Source: Syntrophorhabdales bacterium (GTDB taxonomy: Bacteria > Desulfobacterota > Syntrophorhabdia > Syntrophorhabdales > WCHB1-27). Taken from it: a DNA stretch of 56,321 bases. Below the pieces are notes generated by a model, which did no database searches, was not told where the DNA came from, and saw only the letters and a list, made by a program, of their open reading frames with translations. How positions within the stretch are numbered: position 1 is the stretch's first letter; each line of letters starts with the position of its first letter. Below are positions 15,634 to 24,574 of the stretch, piece after piece. The position numbers and the translations under genes are program-made. The stretch is from positions 1 through 56,321 of the forward strand of contig DATKNH010000017.1 of assembly GCA_035541455.1 (NCBI GenBank), written 5' to 3'.

Positions 15634-17532
15634 ATGCATCGTTCAATAGTCAGGAATAGCCTTCTGGCGCCTGTCTACCTCGAAGAACTGCGCGCGTTTC
15701 CGGGGGAGGATGCAGTCTATGCGAGCCTGAGAGAGATCTTCCTCCGATTCGATCAGGCAAGGTCATTCGCCAGTGAGGTTCAGACAGAGACGCAGCTTGT
15801 GAGGCCGATACTGAACATCCTGGGGTACTCCATCGAGCCAAAACCGAAGTTCTTTGAGGACCAGGTGAAAGGGCCTGATTTCGCTTTATTTTGCTCGGAG
15901 GAGGAAAGGCTGGTCAATTCCAAGCGGTGGGGCACAAAAGAGTTTTATCGCAACTCAGCGGCACTCCTATCAGTGAAAAGATATGGTAGAAACCTGACTG
16001 AAGGGATCAGTGGCTTTTACCTCGATTTCGAGAACAGGATTCCTGTATACCAGGTATTCTATCTCGTGCTCAGGGCGCAGACACCGTGGGGCATACTGAC
16101 GAACGGGAAGAACTGGATCCTCTTCAAGCGGCCGCGGATGTTAGAGAAACGAATCATTGAATTGGATCTGGGTGGTGAAAATGGCCCGATGGAGAGAGAC
16201 ACTCTTCACCTTTTTTATCATCTCTTCTCCTGCGTCGGCATTGCCAAGAGCCTGCCGTCACTCATGGAGGAAGAGCGGAACCGGGCTATTGATATTTTAA
16301 AAGAAAAGAAAGCGGCCGTCGCAACAATGCTTGAAGGCATTCATAAGAAAATAGAGATTTATCCCCGACTATTGCCCCTGTGCAAGGAGCTCTTTCCGGG
16401 ATGGAAGTTCCCGTTGACCGAAACGTACTTGAAAGAGAGAAACAGGCCGCTGCCGCCTGATGTGTCAAGGGGCACGGAACCGCATCAACAGACTCTCAAT
16501 TCACATGACGGCACCGAGATCTTTACGTACCTGCTCACAAGAAAGGCGCCTGCTCCGTTCGACGTGGAGGCGATCATCCTGGAGGGTGTAAGGACTGTAT
16601 TCACAAAGGAATCATTGTTCGGTTTGAAAATACTCGATATGACACCCGGATGCGGTGCCGTCCTGTCAGCCCTGATGGAAGGGTTACTCTATCTTGCATC
16701 TACGCTGCCGTACCGGGATCGAAACACCTTTGTCGCTGAATGGGAGAACGAGCGGACCGTGAATCGCTATATCCTCGATCACATGCTGTATGGTGTAGAA
16801 AAATTTCATGTGGCCTACGATATTCTCCACAACAACACGAGAATCCGCTTTGGAGAAACATCGAGAAACTACCGTCTCGGAGACGCCCTGCTCGGCATGT
16901 CGCTGACTGATCTCGCAGGGCTCACTGACGGAAAGAAACAAACAGGCCTTTTCTCGCAGCCGCCGGAAAAGGTGATCCAGGAATTCAGAAACCTCTACAA
17001 GACTTACTTCTCTCTTTCGGACCGCATAAAAGAAGATATCGAGATGAAGCATGAGCTTCAGGTGCGCCTGGACACGTATGCAGAACGCCTCCGGGATATT
17101 CTCGACCTGCTCACAGCATCCTACTTCGTCAAGAAAGCTGAGGAGAAAAAGACCAGCGAGCTCTTATACGAACTGGAAAGTGCTGAATCCAAGTGGCAGA
17201 GCATGAGGCAGCACGATTGGTTCGCCTCATTGAAGGAGTTGGCCAGGCTGCATGGTTTCTTTCACATGGAGATAGAATTTCCACTGCTGCTTAACGATGC
17301 CTTCGACCTCATCATTGTCCAGCCGGCTCTTGCGTACGCGTGGGAAGAGAAGGTCCCCGTCCTCGAGGTTGCGAAGGCGTATGTCAAGCGCGCATCCGCT
17401 TATCTGAAAAAGGACGGCCACATTGTATTACTCACCGGAGAAGGCTCCGGCAAACTGACGGAAGAACTCCTCAAGTCGAAGAAGTATCAGGTGAACCCGA
17501 AAGAGACATACATCCTTCTCAAGAAAGGTTAG
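15634..17532 (+). CDS. Restriction-methylase-like protein with altered catalytic motifs and no specificity domain
   Basis: 632 aa. The plan is that of a type IIG (Eco57I-like) enzyme. An N-terminal nuclease fold begins VQTETQLVRPILNILGY, then PDFALF (81-86) and LLSVKRYGRNL (111-121), where the usual E-x-K is S-x-K. Next comes PWGILTNGKNWILFK (151-165), a methylase motif I region at 332-342 (ILDMTPGCGA in place of DPACGSG), LGDALLG (415-421), and a catalytic loop DLIIVQPAL (558-566) where NPPY is expected. The protein ends about 65 residues later, so the target-recognition domain is absent. By these residues both activities should be lost or changed; a regulatory or defence-accessory role is speculation. 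The next gene starts 4 bp after its stop. Confidence 0.72.
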   Translation: MHRSIVRNSLLAPVYLEELRAFPGEDAVYASLREIFLRFDQARSFASEVQTETQLVRPILNILGYSIEPKPKFFEDQVKGPDFALFCSEEERLVNSKRWGTKEFYRNSAALLSVKRYGRNLTEGISGFYLDFENRIPVYQVFYLVLRAQTPWGILTNGKNWILFKRPRMLEKRIIELDLGGENGPMERDTLHLFYHLFSCVGIAKSLPSLMEEERNRAIDILKEKKAAVATMLEGIHKKIEIYPRLLPLCKELFPGWKFPLTETYLKERNRPLPPDVSRGTEPHQQTLNSHDGTEIFTYLLTRKAPAPFDVEAIILEGVRTVFTKESLFGLKILDMTPGCGAVLSALMEGLLYLASTLPYRDRNTFVAEWENERTVNRYILDHMLYGVEKFHVAYDILHNNTRIRFGETSRNYRLGDALLGMSLTDLAGLTDGKKQTGLFSQPPEKVIQEFRNLYKTYFSLSDRIKEDIEMKHELQVRLDTYAERLRDILDLLTASYFVKKAEEKKTSELLYELESAESKWQSMRQHDWFASLKELARLHGFFHMEIEFPLLLNDAFDLIIVQPALAYAWEEKVPVLEVAKAYVKRASAYLKKDGHIVLLTGEGSGKLTEELLKSKKYQVNPKETYILLKKG

Positions 17533-17536
17533 TCTC

Positions 17537-18661
17537 ATGGGGGAGTCCAGGGTAACGAACCAGTCCGTTGCGATGGATACGTTCGTGATGACAGATCGCG
17601 GAGCCCGGCAGGTGCACGACCTGCTCGGCAAAGCCAGCACACTTATGGTCGACGGAAAACCGTTCTCAACAAGCGGTAGAGGATTCTTCAGGAGTGCGAG
17701 AAGCACACTCTTACGGGTCGAGACAGAAGAAGGCTTCTCAGTCAGGCTCACCGGAAACCATCTCATTTTGAAAGTTGCCTCGTCAACTCGTTCGACTGTC
17801 CGCGCGGAGTGGATCGAGACGAAGAATATCAAACCCGGAGACAGACTTCTTTTGCACAATCACCGATATTTGGGCAACTGGCAGGGTGACTTCGGTGAAG
17901 CGGAAGGGTATGTCGCAGGCCTCTTGCTCGGTGAAGGTCCGATCAAAGAGGACACATCGGTGATTTCAATCCGCATGCCCTCTTGCAGTGAACGGCTTGC
18001 CCGCAGCACGGCAGAGGAGGCTGACCCCCGCGGAAAACCGCAACCCGGAAGCCTGGTCGAAGCCCCGCATCCCGACGAGATGGGAGTATCGTTCGGTCGT
18101 GTGAAAGAAATGGCCCTGCGACTTTCAGTGCTGCCTCAAGAGAAACAGATAACGGCGGCCCTGGAGAAATGCTCGTCAGACTTCTATCGGGCGTTTTTGA
18201 GAGGGCTCTTCGACTGCGACGGTTCGGCGCAGGGCACTCAAAAGAAAGGGATCAGCATCCGTCTTTCGAGGAGAGACGTCTCTTTTCTGGAGGCTCTTCA
18301 GCGCATGCTCCTGAGACTCGGTATCGTCGGCAGAATCAGCCAGGAGAGAAAAAACGAAGAGGAGATACCTGCAGCGCAGAGCGAAGAAGAGAGCCCGTCT
18401 CCAGCCAGGAGGCGCCATGAATTGCTGATCACCAATAACAACGTCCAGTATTTTGATCGTCTGGTGGGCTTTGCCAATGCTCACAAGCAGGCCCACCTCA
18501 CAAAGCTCCTGACGAGTTACAAGCGGGTGCTCAACCGGGAACGCTTCACGGCTACGGCCAAGAAAATAACCCCTGAGCCCGACGATGACGTCTGCAGCGT
18601 CCGCGTGCCTGGCGTGAACGCGTTCGACGCCAACGGATTTTACGTGCACAGTGCCGGCTGA
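17537..18661 (+). CDS. Free-standing intein-like protein (Hint plus LAGLIDADG endonuclease)
   Basis: 374 aa. Block A is SVAMDTFVMTDRG with Ser10 in the splice-nucleophile position. Block B is LTGNHLI (71-77). LAGLIDADG motif 1 is LLLGEG (129-134), with Glu for the usual Asp; motif 2 is GLFDCDG (223-229). Blocks F/G are VPGVNAFDANGFYVH (357-371) followed by SAG and a stop: the terminal Asn needed for splicing is missing. Only 9 residues precede Ser10 and 3 follow His371, so there is no real host protein. The layout resembles class II ribonucleotide reductase inteins, and the leader VTNQ and tail SAG look like traces of a TNP/CGE host site (inference). It is translationally close-coupled to the methylase-like gene. 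Confidence 0.78.
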   Translation: MGESRVTNQSVAMDTFVMTDRGARQVHDLLGKASTLMVDGKPFSTSGRGFFRSARSTLLRVETEEGFSVRLTGNHLILKVASSTRSTVRAEWIETKNIKPGDRLLLHNHRYLGNWQGDFGEAEGYVAGLLLGEGPIKEDTSVISIRMPSCSERLARSTAEEADPRGKPQPGSLVEAPHPDEMGVSFGRVKEMALRLSVLPQEKQITAALEKCSSDFYRAFLRGLFDCDGSAQGTQKKGISIRLSRRDVSFLEALQRMLLRLGIVGRISQERKNEEEIPAAQSEEESPSPARRRHELLITNNNVQYFDRLVGFANAHKQAHLTKLLTSYKRVLNRERFTATAKKITPEPDDDVCSVRVPGVNAFDANGFYVHSAG

Positions 18662-18667
18662 CACGCG

Positions 18668-19210
18668 ATGATAACGTGGGTTCTGCTCGCCATACTGGCT
18701 ATTCTTCTTCTCCTGGTTGTCGGTGCCTTTATTGGACGACACCTCAGATTGAGAGCTTTTTTTGGAACGGTGGCTGCAACCCTCTGTGATCCCGGTAGCT
18801 CGCAGGTGAGCTTTTTCGTGAGGACATTCGTGGTGAGGGGTGCTGTCGATGGTCATTTTGTGCGCTTCACGACCACGGGCGACGTCAGAGGCACCGGCAT
18901 GGCCCATACTTATCTGCTCTTGGAGCATCCCATTCGAGGCAATTTCAGATTCTATCATGGAAGCGACATCGCACTCATCCCTGCAGAGATCAGGAGCCGT
19001 GTTGAGGCAATCGAGCAGATTCCCGGGTTTTACGCATTGATCTTTACCTCCAGGAAAACACCACTGGCGGCCAGACTGCTTTCCAGGCCGATAGGCCTTG
19101 GCTACAAGCCCGGGCTCCTGCTCTGCACAGTGGAAAAGGCTTCTTTCGAACCGGATCTGCTCCGAAAAAGATTTGGGCTGCTGATAGACCTTGCACTGCA
19201 CGGGGCATAG
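18668..19210 (+). CDS. Membrane-anchored protein of unknown function
   Basis: 180 aa. One N-terminal transmembrane helix (residues 2-24) is followed by a soluble domain of mixed strands and helices, with no recognised motif. It starts 6 bp after the intein-like gene, and its stop overlaps a possible GTG for the next gene, so it sits in the same transcription unit. Confidence 0.68.
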   Translation: MITWVLLAILAILLLLVVGAFIGRHLRLRAFFGTVAATLCDPGSSQVSFFVRTFVVRGAVDGHFVRFTTTGDVRGTGMAHTYLLLEHPIRGNFRFYHGSDIALIPAEIRSRVEAIEQIPGFYALIFTSRKTPLAARLLSRPIGLGYKPGLLLCTVEKASFEPDLLRKRFGLLIDLALHGA

Positions 19211-19245
19211 TGCGGTCAACAAATGCTACGCCAGGGGGATTGGTA

Positions 19246-19875
19246 ATGAAGGTACGAGCAAAGGATTTCTTCAGCAAGGCCGAGAAAACTGCGATCAGAC
19301 ATGCAGTGACTGAAGCCGAGAAGCAGACTACCGGCGAAATAGCAGTCAAGGTGGTTGACGCCTGCGATCGCTACAGAGATGCGGAAATACTGGGCAGCGT
19401 TCTTCTTTCTGGTCTCTTTGCGCTCATTGCTTCCCTGCTGCTCAACCACACCAGTATCTGGTTCTACATACCTGTGACATTTGTCCTCTTCTTTCCCTCC
19501 TGGTATCTTTTCAGGAAAGTACCTCACCTGAAACTTGCGCTGGTAAGCGACCGAGACGCCGCGCATGAAGTGAGCGAGGAGGCTATTCATACCTTTTACG
19601 AGAGAGGACTTCACCGCACGAAACACGGCACAGGCGTCCTGATATTTATCTCGCTCCTGGAGCGCAGGGTCTGGATCCTCGGAGACAAAGGCATCAACGA
19701 CAAGGTAGCCCCGGCATTCTGGAACTCCCTGGTGACAGAGCTCACAAAGGGCATTCGGGAAGGCAAGGCTCTGGACGCGCTCTGCTCTGTGATTGCAAAA
19801 TGTGGGACCGAATTGAGTAAGCATTTCCCGGGCAGACATGACGTGAATGAGATCGATGACGACGTAATCTGCTGA
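19246..19875 (+). CDS. TPM-domain membrane protein
   Basis: 209 aa. It has an N-terminal region with VTEAEKQTTGEIAVKVVDAC, two transmembrane helices (about 52-90), then HGTGVLIFISLLERRVWILGDKGIN, a TPM-like core in the order seen in the shorter, reversed TPM proteins of Gram-negatives. The ATG has AGGGGGA seven bases upstream; a GTG at 19210 overlapping the previous stop is less likely. It is probably an integral inner-membrane protein. The role is unknown; the window holds another TPM protein beside lemA. Confidence 0.8.
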   Translation: MKVRAKDFFSKAEKTAIRHAVTEAEKQTTGEIAVKVVDACDRYRDAEILGSVLLSGLFALIASLLLNHTSIWFYIPVTFVLFFPSWYLFRKVPHLKLALVSDRDAAHEVSEEAIHTFYERGLHRTKHGTGVLIFISLLERRVWILGDKGINDKVAPAFWNSLVTELTKGIREGKALDALCSVIAKCGTELSKHFPGRHDVNEIDDDVIC

Positions 19876-19998
19876 TATCAGTTTGTCGCGGCACGATCCG
19901 ACTCAGCACCTTGTTCACAGCCGGGCGCGGTTTATGCTTACGCACTCTTTCCCATTCCAATTGTGCGCCTCATCGGATAGAATATACCCCGCTGCATT

Positions 19999-20421
19999 AT
20001 GGAAATAGGGAAACCCTTACAAAGAGGGCTGACAAATGGCCTCTCCATCACCTTTATGATGGTAAAGGTGATCGTGCCCTGCTATATCGCTATCGAAATC
20101 ATCAAGCACTCGGGCCTGATAGACATAATCAGCAGGGCCTGCACGCCGTTTATGAGCATCTTCGGTCTTCCGGGAGAGGCAGCGCTCTGCCTCGTCGCGG
20201 GATATATCATCAACATCTATGCCGCTATAGCAGTGCTGACGCCTCTCGGCCTGCCGGCGAAAGATGTGACGGTGATTGCGCTGATGCTCGGCATCTGTCA
20301 CAGCCTGACCATAGAAACACCGATCACAAAGAAGACGGGCGCAAATGCATCGCTCTTGCTGCTCGTCAGGATCGCCCTGAGTCTATTCTCCGGAGTGGTG
20401 CTGCACCTGCTATGGAAATGA
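19999..20421 (+). CDS. Nucleoside-recognition (Gate) domain membrane protein, first of a pair
   Basis: 140 aa. Four hydrophobic segments include the conserved VKVIVPCYIAIEIIKHSGLID and GLPGEAALCLVAGYIINIYAA-like patterns of the Gate family (SpmA-like). Such short proteins usually come in adjacent pairs and are proposed to form a membrane transporter. Its stop is the TGA of an ATGA overlap with the second gene. Confidence 0.78.
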   Translation: MEIGKPLQRGLTNGLSITFMMVKVIVPCYIAIEIIKHSGLIDIISRACTPFMSIFGLPGEAALCLVAGYIINIYAAIAVLTPLGLPAKDVTVIALMLGICHSLTIETPITKKTGANASLLLLVRIALSLFSGVVLHLLWK

Positions 20422-20831
20422 TCCTGAACGCCCTGCGAGATTCGCTCTGGCTTACGGTAAAGCTCCTGCTTATCATCCTTCCGCTTACTATTTCCTACGA
20501 GTTTCTGAAGGAGCGCGGCCTCTTTCGCGGAACAAAGCCTTTCTTCTTCGTGGGTATCACAAGGCCCGGCCTGCTCCCGCTTGTTACAGGGGTCATCATC
20601 GGGCTTACCTACGGGGCGGGTGTCATCATACATGCTATAAAAGAGCACAAACTGGGCAAGCGCGAAGTATTTCTTATACTGCTTTTTCTTTCCGTGTGCC
20701 ACGCAATCTTTGAGGATACCCTGCTCTTTGTTGTTATAGGTGCGAACGGCCTGATCGTAGTTGTTGCACGACTGATACTTGCGGCAGTGTTTACCTATCT
20801 GGCGTACAGATCCAGATTATTCGAGGGCTAG
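20418..20831 (+). CDS. Nucleoside-recognition domain membrane protein, second of a pair
   Basis: 137 aa, with four hydrophobic segments. LTYGAGVIIHAIKEHKLGKRE and LSVCHAIFEDTLLF match the second-half pattern of Gate proteins. The ATG in the ATGA overlap with the previous stop is chosen; another ATG lies six bases upstream. The 3' end overlaps the end of hisS by 15 bp on the opposite strand. Confidence 0.76.
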   Translation: MILNALRDSLWLTVKLLLIILPLTISYEFLKERGLFRGTKPFFFVGITRPGLLPLVTGVIIGLTYGAGVIIHAIKEHKLGKREVFLILLFLSVCHAIFEDTLLFVVIGANGLIVVVARLILAAVFTYLAYRSRLFEG

Positions 20832-22079
20832 CGCTTCGAGCCGGTCCGCAAGACCCGCAACATCAAGAGGGATCTCAGCCTGCTTGCCACTTCGCATATT
20901 TCTCACAAGGATGACCCCTTTTTCAATCTCTCCATCACCAAGGATCATCGCGTAATCGGCGCCGATGCTGTCCGCGTGCCTCATCTGCGACTTTAGCGAC
21001 TTGGGATCAGGCGAGTAAGAAACCGGCACATCCCCCTCCACAAGGGCTTTCATGATAGGAATGCGGAAAGCAACAGGTTTCTCCCCAATCAGCGCGAGAT
21101 AGTAGCGCGGCTTTTTCAAAGCCTGAGACGTGGCCATGAGCGACGCCAGGCGTTCCATGCCTATGGCAAAGCCTATTCCAGGCACGCTGGGCCCTCCCAT
21201 CTCTTCAACAAGGTTGTCGTAGCGCCCTCCGGCGAGAAAGGCTTTCTGCGCTCCGAGCTCTCCGGACGTAACTTCAAAAACGGTCCGGGTGTAGTAATCA
21301 AGGCCCCGGACCAGTCTCTTGTTGACGAGGAGGTCCACGCCGAAGTCGGCCAGGTACTTAAGAAGTGTTTCGAAATGTGCCCGGCAGCCTTCGCATAGAT
21401 GGTCGAATAGGAGCGGCGATTCTTTCACAAGGTCTATGCAGGATGTGACCTTGCAGTCAAAGATTCGCAGGGGGTTTCTGGAGAGCCTGTTCCGGCAGTC
21501 GGGACAGAGAGCCTCCATCTTTTTTGAAAAGTAGGAAACCAGCACCTCCCTGAAAGGCTCCCGGCATGTTTTGCAGCCCACGCTGTTTAACTCCAGCGCG
21601 TATTGCGAAACTCCAAGCCGGCCGAGGATGAGCGCAATTGTCCAGAGCAGTTCCGCATCCACGATCGGTTCGGCCGCACCGAATATCTCCACATCCACCT
21701 GGTGGAACTGTCTGAAGCGTCCTTTTTGCGGCCTTTCGTGCCTGAACATTGGCCCCATCGTGAAGAGCCGGCTGATCCTCTCTTTTGCCTGCAGTCCTTC
21801 CTGCAGGTAATGGCGCACCACTCCTGCGGTTGCCTCAGGCCGCAGGGTCAGCGAATCACCGTTACGGTCTATGAACGTGAACATCTCTTTTTCAACGATG
21901 TCTGTGGTATCGCCAATGCTCCTCTTGAAGAGTTCGGTCTTTTCCAGAATGGGAATGCTGATTTCACGAAATCCGAGCCGCTCCAAGATGGCCCTCGAAA
22001 CAAGCTCCATCCTGATAAACTTCTCGGCCTCTTCACCACTGATGTCTCTGAATCCCCGCAGGGAAGTGATTTTCTCCAT
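20817..22079 (-). CDS. hisS: Histidyl-tRNA synthetase
   Basis: 420 aa, normal length. Class II motif 2 is seen in MGPMFRHERPQKGRFRQFHQ, and the histidine-binding motifs as LVRGLDYYTRTVFEV and AGGRYDNLVEEMGG. The insertion domain carries CKTC, CPDC and CEGC pairs that could bind a metal, as in many non-enteric bacteria. The C-terminal part is the anticodon-binding domain. It charges tRNA-His. It lies 68 bp downstream of serA on the same strand and may share its transcript. Confidence 0.96.
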   Translation of the reverse strand: MEKITSLRGFRDISGEEAEKFIRMELVSRAILERLGFREISIPILEKTELFKRSIGDTTDIVEKEMFTFIDRNGDSLTLRPEATAGVVRHYLQEGLQAKERISRLFTMGPMFRHERPQKGRFRQFHQVDVEIFGAAEPIVDAELLWTIALILGRLGVSQYALELNSVGCKTCREPFREVLVSYFSKKMEALCPDCRNRLSRNPLRIFDCKVTSCIDLVKESPLLFDHLCEGCRAHFETLLKYLADFGVDLLVNKRLVRGLDYYTRTVFEVTSGELGAQKAFLAGGRYDNLVEEMGGPSVPGIGFAIGMERLASLMATSQALKKPRYYLALIGEKPVAFRIPIMKALVEGDVPVSYSPDPKSLKSQMRHADSIGADYAMILGDGEIEKGVILVRNMRSGKQAEIPLDVAGLADRLEALALE

Positions 22080-22147
22080 CCTTCTGCGTAACCTTTCCTA
22101 ACTCGTAACCGGTAGTTTCTTAACCCGCAACTCCAAACGATTCCTTC

Positions 22148-23770
22148 CTACAACTTTACGATTCTTGCCTCGATCATCCCGTCAATTGCCAATATATCAT
22201 TGAGCACGCTCTCGGGAATGGGGCTATCCACCGAGACAAAGCCTAAAGCTTCACCAGTCATCTGCCTTGAAAGCTCAAAGCTCGCTATATTGATCTGGTT
22301 ATTGCCGAGAATCGTACCGACCTTCCCGACAATCCCTGGCCTGTCGAAATTCCTGAAGTGGAGAAATGTTCCCTCCGGGATTACGTCAAGCAGGAACTTG
22401 TTATACAGCACGATCCGGCCCACGTTATCCGCAAACACAGTTCCTGCGAAGGTGTTCTCCCTCTTGTCTGTTTTAACCGTGAAAACAATGAGGTCGTTAT
22501 ACTTGTCGAAATGGTCTGTTTTGGACTCTTCAACATCTATATTTCTGTCCTTGGCAAGATAAGGAGCGTTGATAAAGCCGACAGTCTCTTTGAGTGTCAC
22601 CCCGAGAAAGCCCTTTATCGCCGAGATCGTGAAAGGCTGATAGCTGAAAGGCACGTCGAATTTGCGCTCGCAGAGATCCTCTTCAAAATTCTTCCCCACC
22701 ATCACTATTCTGATTTCCTCAGGTCGGCCGGGCGTTATCTGTGCAGCGAGCTTGCCCATCTTTTCAGCAAGATCAAAATAGAGCCTCATCCTGTCTGTAA
22801 GCGCTGATTTTATGAATGGTATATTTACCGCGTTCTGATAAGGCTTGCCGTGCAGAGCATTGCACACCTGCTCCGCTATGATCACCGCCACGGCCTTCTG
22901 TCCCTCCATTGTGTTTGCGCCGATATGGGGCGTGGCGAACACGTTCTCCAGTTCCAGCAGCTTGCTGCTCTGCGGCGGCTCCTGCTCAAATACGTCCACG
23001 CCTGCAGCAAAAACCTTGCCTGATTTAAGGGCTTTGTACAGGTCGCTCTCATTTACTATGCCGCCCCTGGCGCAATTAACGAAGATCACACCTTCCTTTG
23101 TCAGGTCGATCTCCTTTTTCGTGAGCATGTTTCGCGTCTCGGGGGTCAGCGGTGTATGAAAGGAGATCACATCAGCCTCCCGCAAAAGCTCCTCAAGGGA
23201 ATCGCAAAGTATCACGCCGACTGCGTCAGCCTTGCTTTTCTTGATGTAGGGGTCATAGGCAATCACTCTCATACCAAAACTCTTGGCCCGCACCGCAACG
23301 TTCGTCCCTATCCTGCCCAGGCCGACGATGCCAAGCGTCTTATTGTACAGCTGGATCCCCATGAATCTCTTTCGGTCCCATTTGCCCGATTTCAAAGACT
23401 CGCTGGCGAGTGGTATTTTTCGTGCTGCGGCCAGCATGATGCCCAGGGTCAGTTCAGTAGCGGCAAGCGTGTTGCCTGTAGGCGCGTTCATGACAATGAT
23501 GCCCTTCTTGCTCGCGGTCTCTATATCTATGTTGTCAAGGCCCACCCCGGCCCGCCCTATAATTTTCAGCTTTCCCGAATTTTCCAGCAGATCAGCCGTA
23601 ACTGCCGTCCCGCTTCTCGTGATGATGGCATCGTACTCGCCGATGATCTTTGCCAGCTCGGGATTCTTAATCCCCGGCCTGACATCTGCCTGTATTGTCC
23701 CGTCGCGGGTCAGGATGTCGAGTCCTTCCGGAGCAACATTATCCGTGACCAGTACTTTGAAACGATCCAT
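22148..23770 (-). CDS. serA: D-3-phosphoglycerate dehydrogenase
   Basis: 540 aa, the long form. The NAD domain has GLGRIGTNVAVRA, and the catalytic residues appear in NCARGGIVNES (Arg), FEQEPP (Glu) and TPHIGANT (His). An intervening domain and an ACT domain (about 465-540, RPGIVGKVGTILGNNQINIA) follow, so feedback control by serine is expected. It makes 3-phosphohydroxypyruvate, the first step of serine synthesis. The ATG at 23770 fits the family start MDRFKVLVTDNVAPEG; the 14 upstream codons are not conserved. Confidence 0.95.
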   Translation of the reverse strand: MDRFKVLVTDNVAPEGLDILTRDGTIQADVRPGIKNPELAKIIGEYDAIITRSGTAVTADLLENSGKLKIIGRAGVGLDNIDIETASKKGIIVMNAPTGNTLAATELTLGIMLAAARKIPLASESLKSGKWDRKRFMGIQLYNKTLGIVGLGRIGTNVAVRAKSFGMRVIAYDPYIKKSKADAVGVILCDSLEELLREADVISFHTPLTPETRNMLTKKEIDLTKEGVIFVNCARGGIVNESDLYKALKSGKVFAAGVDVFEQEPPQSSKLLELENVFATPHIGANTMEGQKAVAVIIAEQVCNALHGKPYQNAVNIPFIKSALTDRMRLYFDLAEKMGKLAAQITPGRPEEIRIVMVGKNFEEDLCERKFDVPFSYQPFTISAIKGFLGVTLKETVGFINAPYLAKDRNIDVEESKTDHFDKYNDLIVFTVKTDKRENTFAGTVFADNVGRIVLYNKFLLDVIPEGTFLHFRNFDRPGIVGKVGTILGNNQINIASFELSRQMTGEALGFVSVDSPIPESVLNDILAIDGMIEARIVKL

Positions 23771-23814
23771 TGTTACACCTGCTGTTGCAGAAATGTTTGC
23801 TGTAGTGCACAAGC

Positions 23815-23843
23815 ATCATACCATCCGGACCCGCCAAAATCAA
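23815..23843 (-). promoter_or_regulatory. Sigma70-like promoter for serA
   Basis: On the minus strand TTGATT (23838-23843), a 17-bp spacer and TATGAT (23815-23820) lie about 45 bp before the serA ATG. Confidence 0.55.
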
Positions 23844-23906
23844 GGCACTGCAGCGGGTCAGGCCGGGGGTGAGCTCACTCTCCAGAGCCGTGGGAAAGGC
23901 TGGGGG

Positions 23907-24338
23907 TCACCCTGTAAGGTCAAAGGGGACTAAGCCTTTGGACGATAACCGAACCTCCAAAGCTCCAATATTCGGCTCCCGGACGTGTACAAAATGAGAG
24001 GAGCATTTGCAGTCGGACGAGCCCAGTTTACGACCGAAAAGAGTGCCGAACTGGCTCACTGTAGAGAGCGTTTCGCATTCGGCGTGCACAGACAGGTAAA
24101 TAGCTTGCACCGCTACATCCCTCCGGCAGGTAATGTAATCGATATGCCAGAACCGGTTCTTCCGTTTTTTCACGTGGCGCGCAAGTCTCCGGTGTAAGCC
24201 CCTTTTAGCCGAACCAACGTAAAGATAGAGGCCTTCTTCCATGAAAATGCTCCTCTTATGCACCCGGACTGCAGAAGAGTGCCTCTTTTCGATAACCAGC
24301 ACATACGTTGTGAGCACGCTGAATCGTAGCAGAAACAT
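23907..24338 (-). CDS. GIY-YIG nuclease family protein (DUF123 type)
   Basis: 143 aa. TYVLVIE, then GLYLYVGSAKRGLHRRLARH (the GIY-YIG-like core with the catalytic Arg), FWHIDYITC, ECETL and SSDCKCSSHFVHV follow the order of the stand-alone DUF123 family, which is related to UvrC-type nucleases. The true start is uncertain: the ATG at 24338 adds seven residues before the conserved start, and a GTG at 24317 is the alternative. The function of this family in bacteria is unknown. It is not tied to a neighbouring operon. Confidence 0.78.
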   Translation of the reverse strand: MFLLRFSVLTTYVLVIEKRHSSAVRVHKRSIFMEEGLYLYVGSAKRGLHRRLARHVKKRKNRFWHIDYITCRRDVAVQAIYLSVHAECETLSTVSQFGTLFGRKLGSSDCKCSSHFVHVREPNIGALEVRLSSKGLVPFDLTG

Positions 24339-24424
24339 CTCGGGCAGTCTACCCCGAAATCACCGGTTCTTTCCCGGCTGCCTACCCCATACCTTCTCCT
24401 ATAGCGTGCTGTCCAAATATCTGT

Positions 24425-24453
24425 TTGCAAGGTCTCCTTTTTTCTTGTTTAAT
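24425..24453 (+). promoter_or_regulatory. Sigma70-like promoter for the liv operon
   Basis: TTGCAA (24425-24430), 17 bp, TTTAAT (24448-24453), about 120 bp before the start of the binding-protein gene. Confidence 0.4.
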
Positions 24454-24574
24454 ATAGAGGCGGTTTGCAGCGCAACTCGCAAGCTTTCCCCTATCGCGGT
24501 AAAATGGGTGTTCGCTGCCAGGCACTGAATGACCGATGGTGCTGCCGCGGCCTGGAACACAAGGAGGAATACCG

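Noticed and set aside
19911-20411. Long frame joining the start of the second nucleoside-recognition gene to upstream sequence
   Set aside because: The upstream part is out of frame with the first nucleoside-recognition gene and is not family-like; an ATGA overlap explains the real start.
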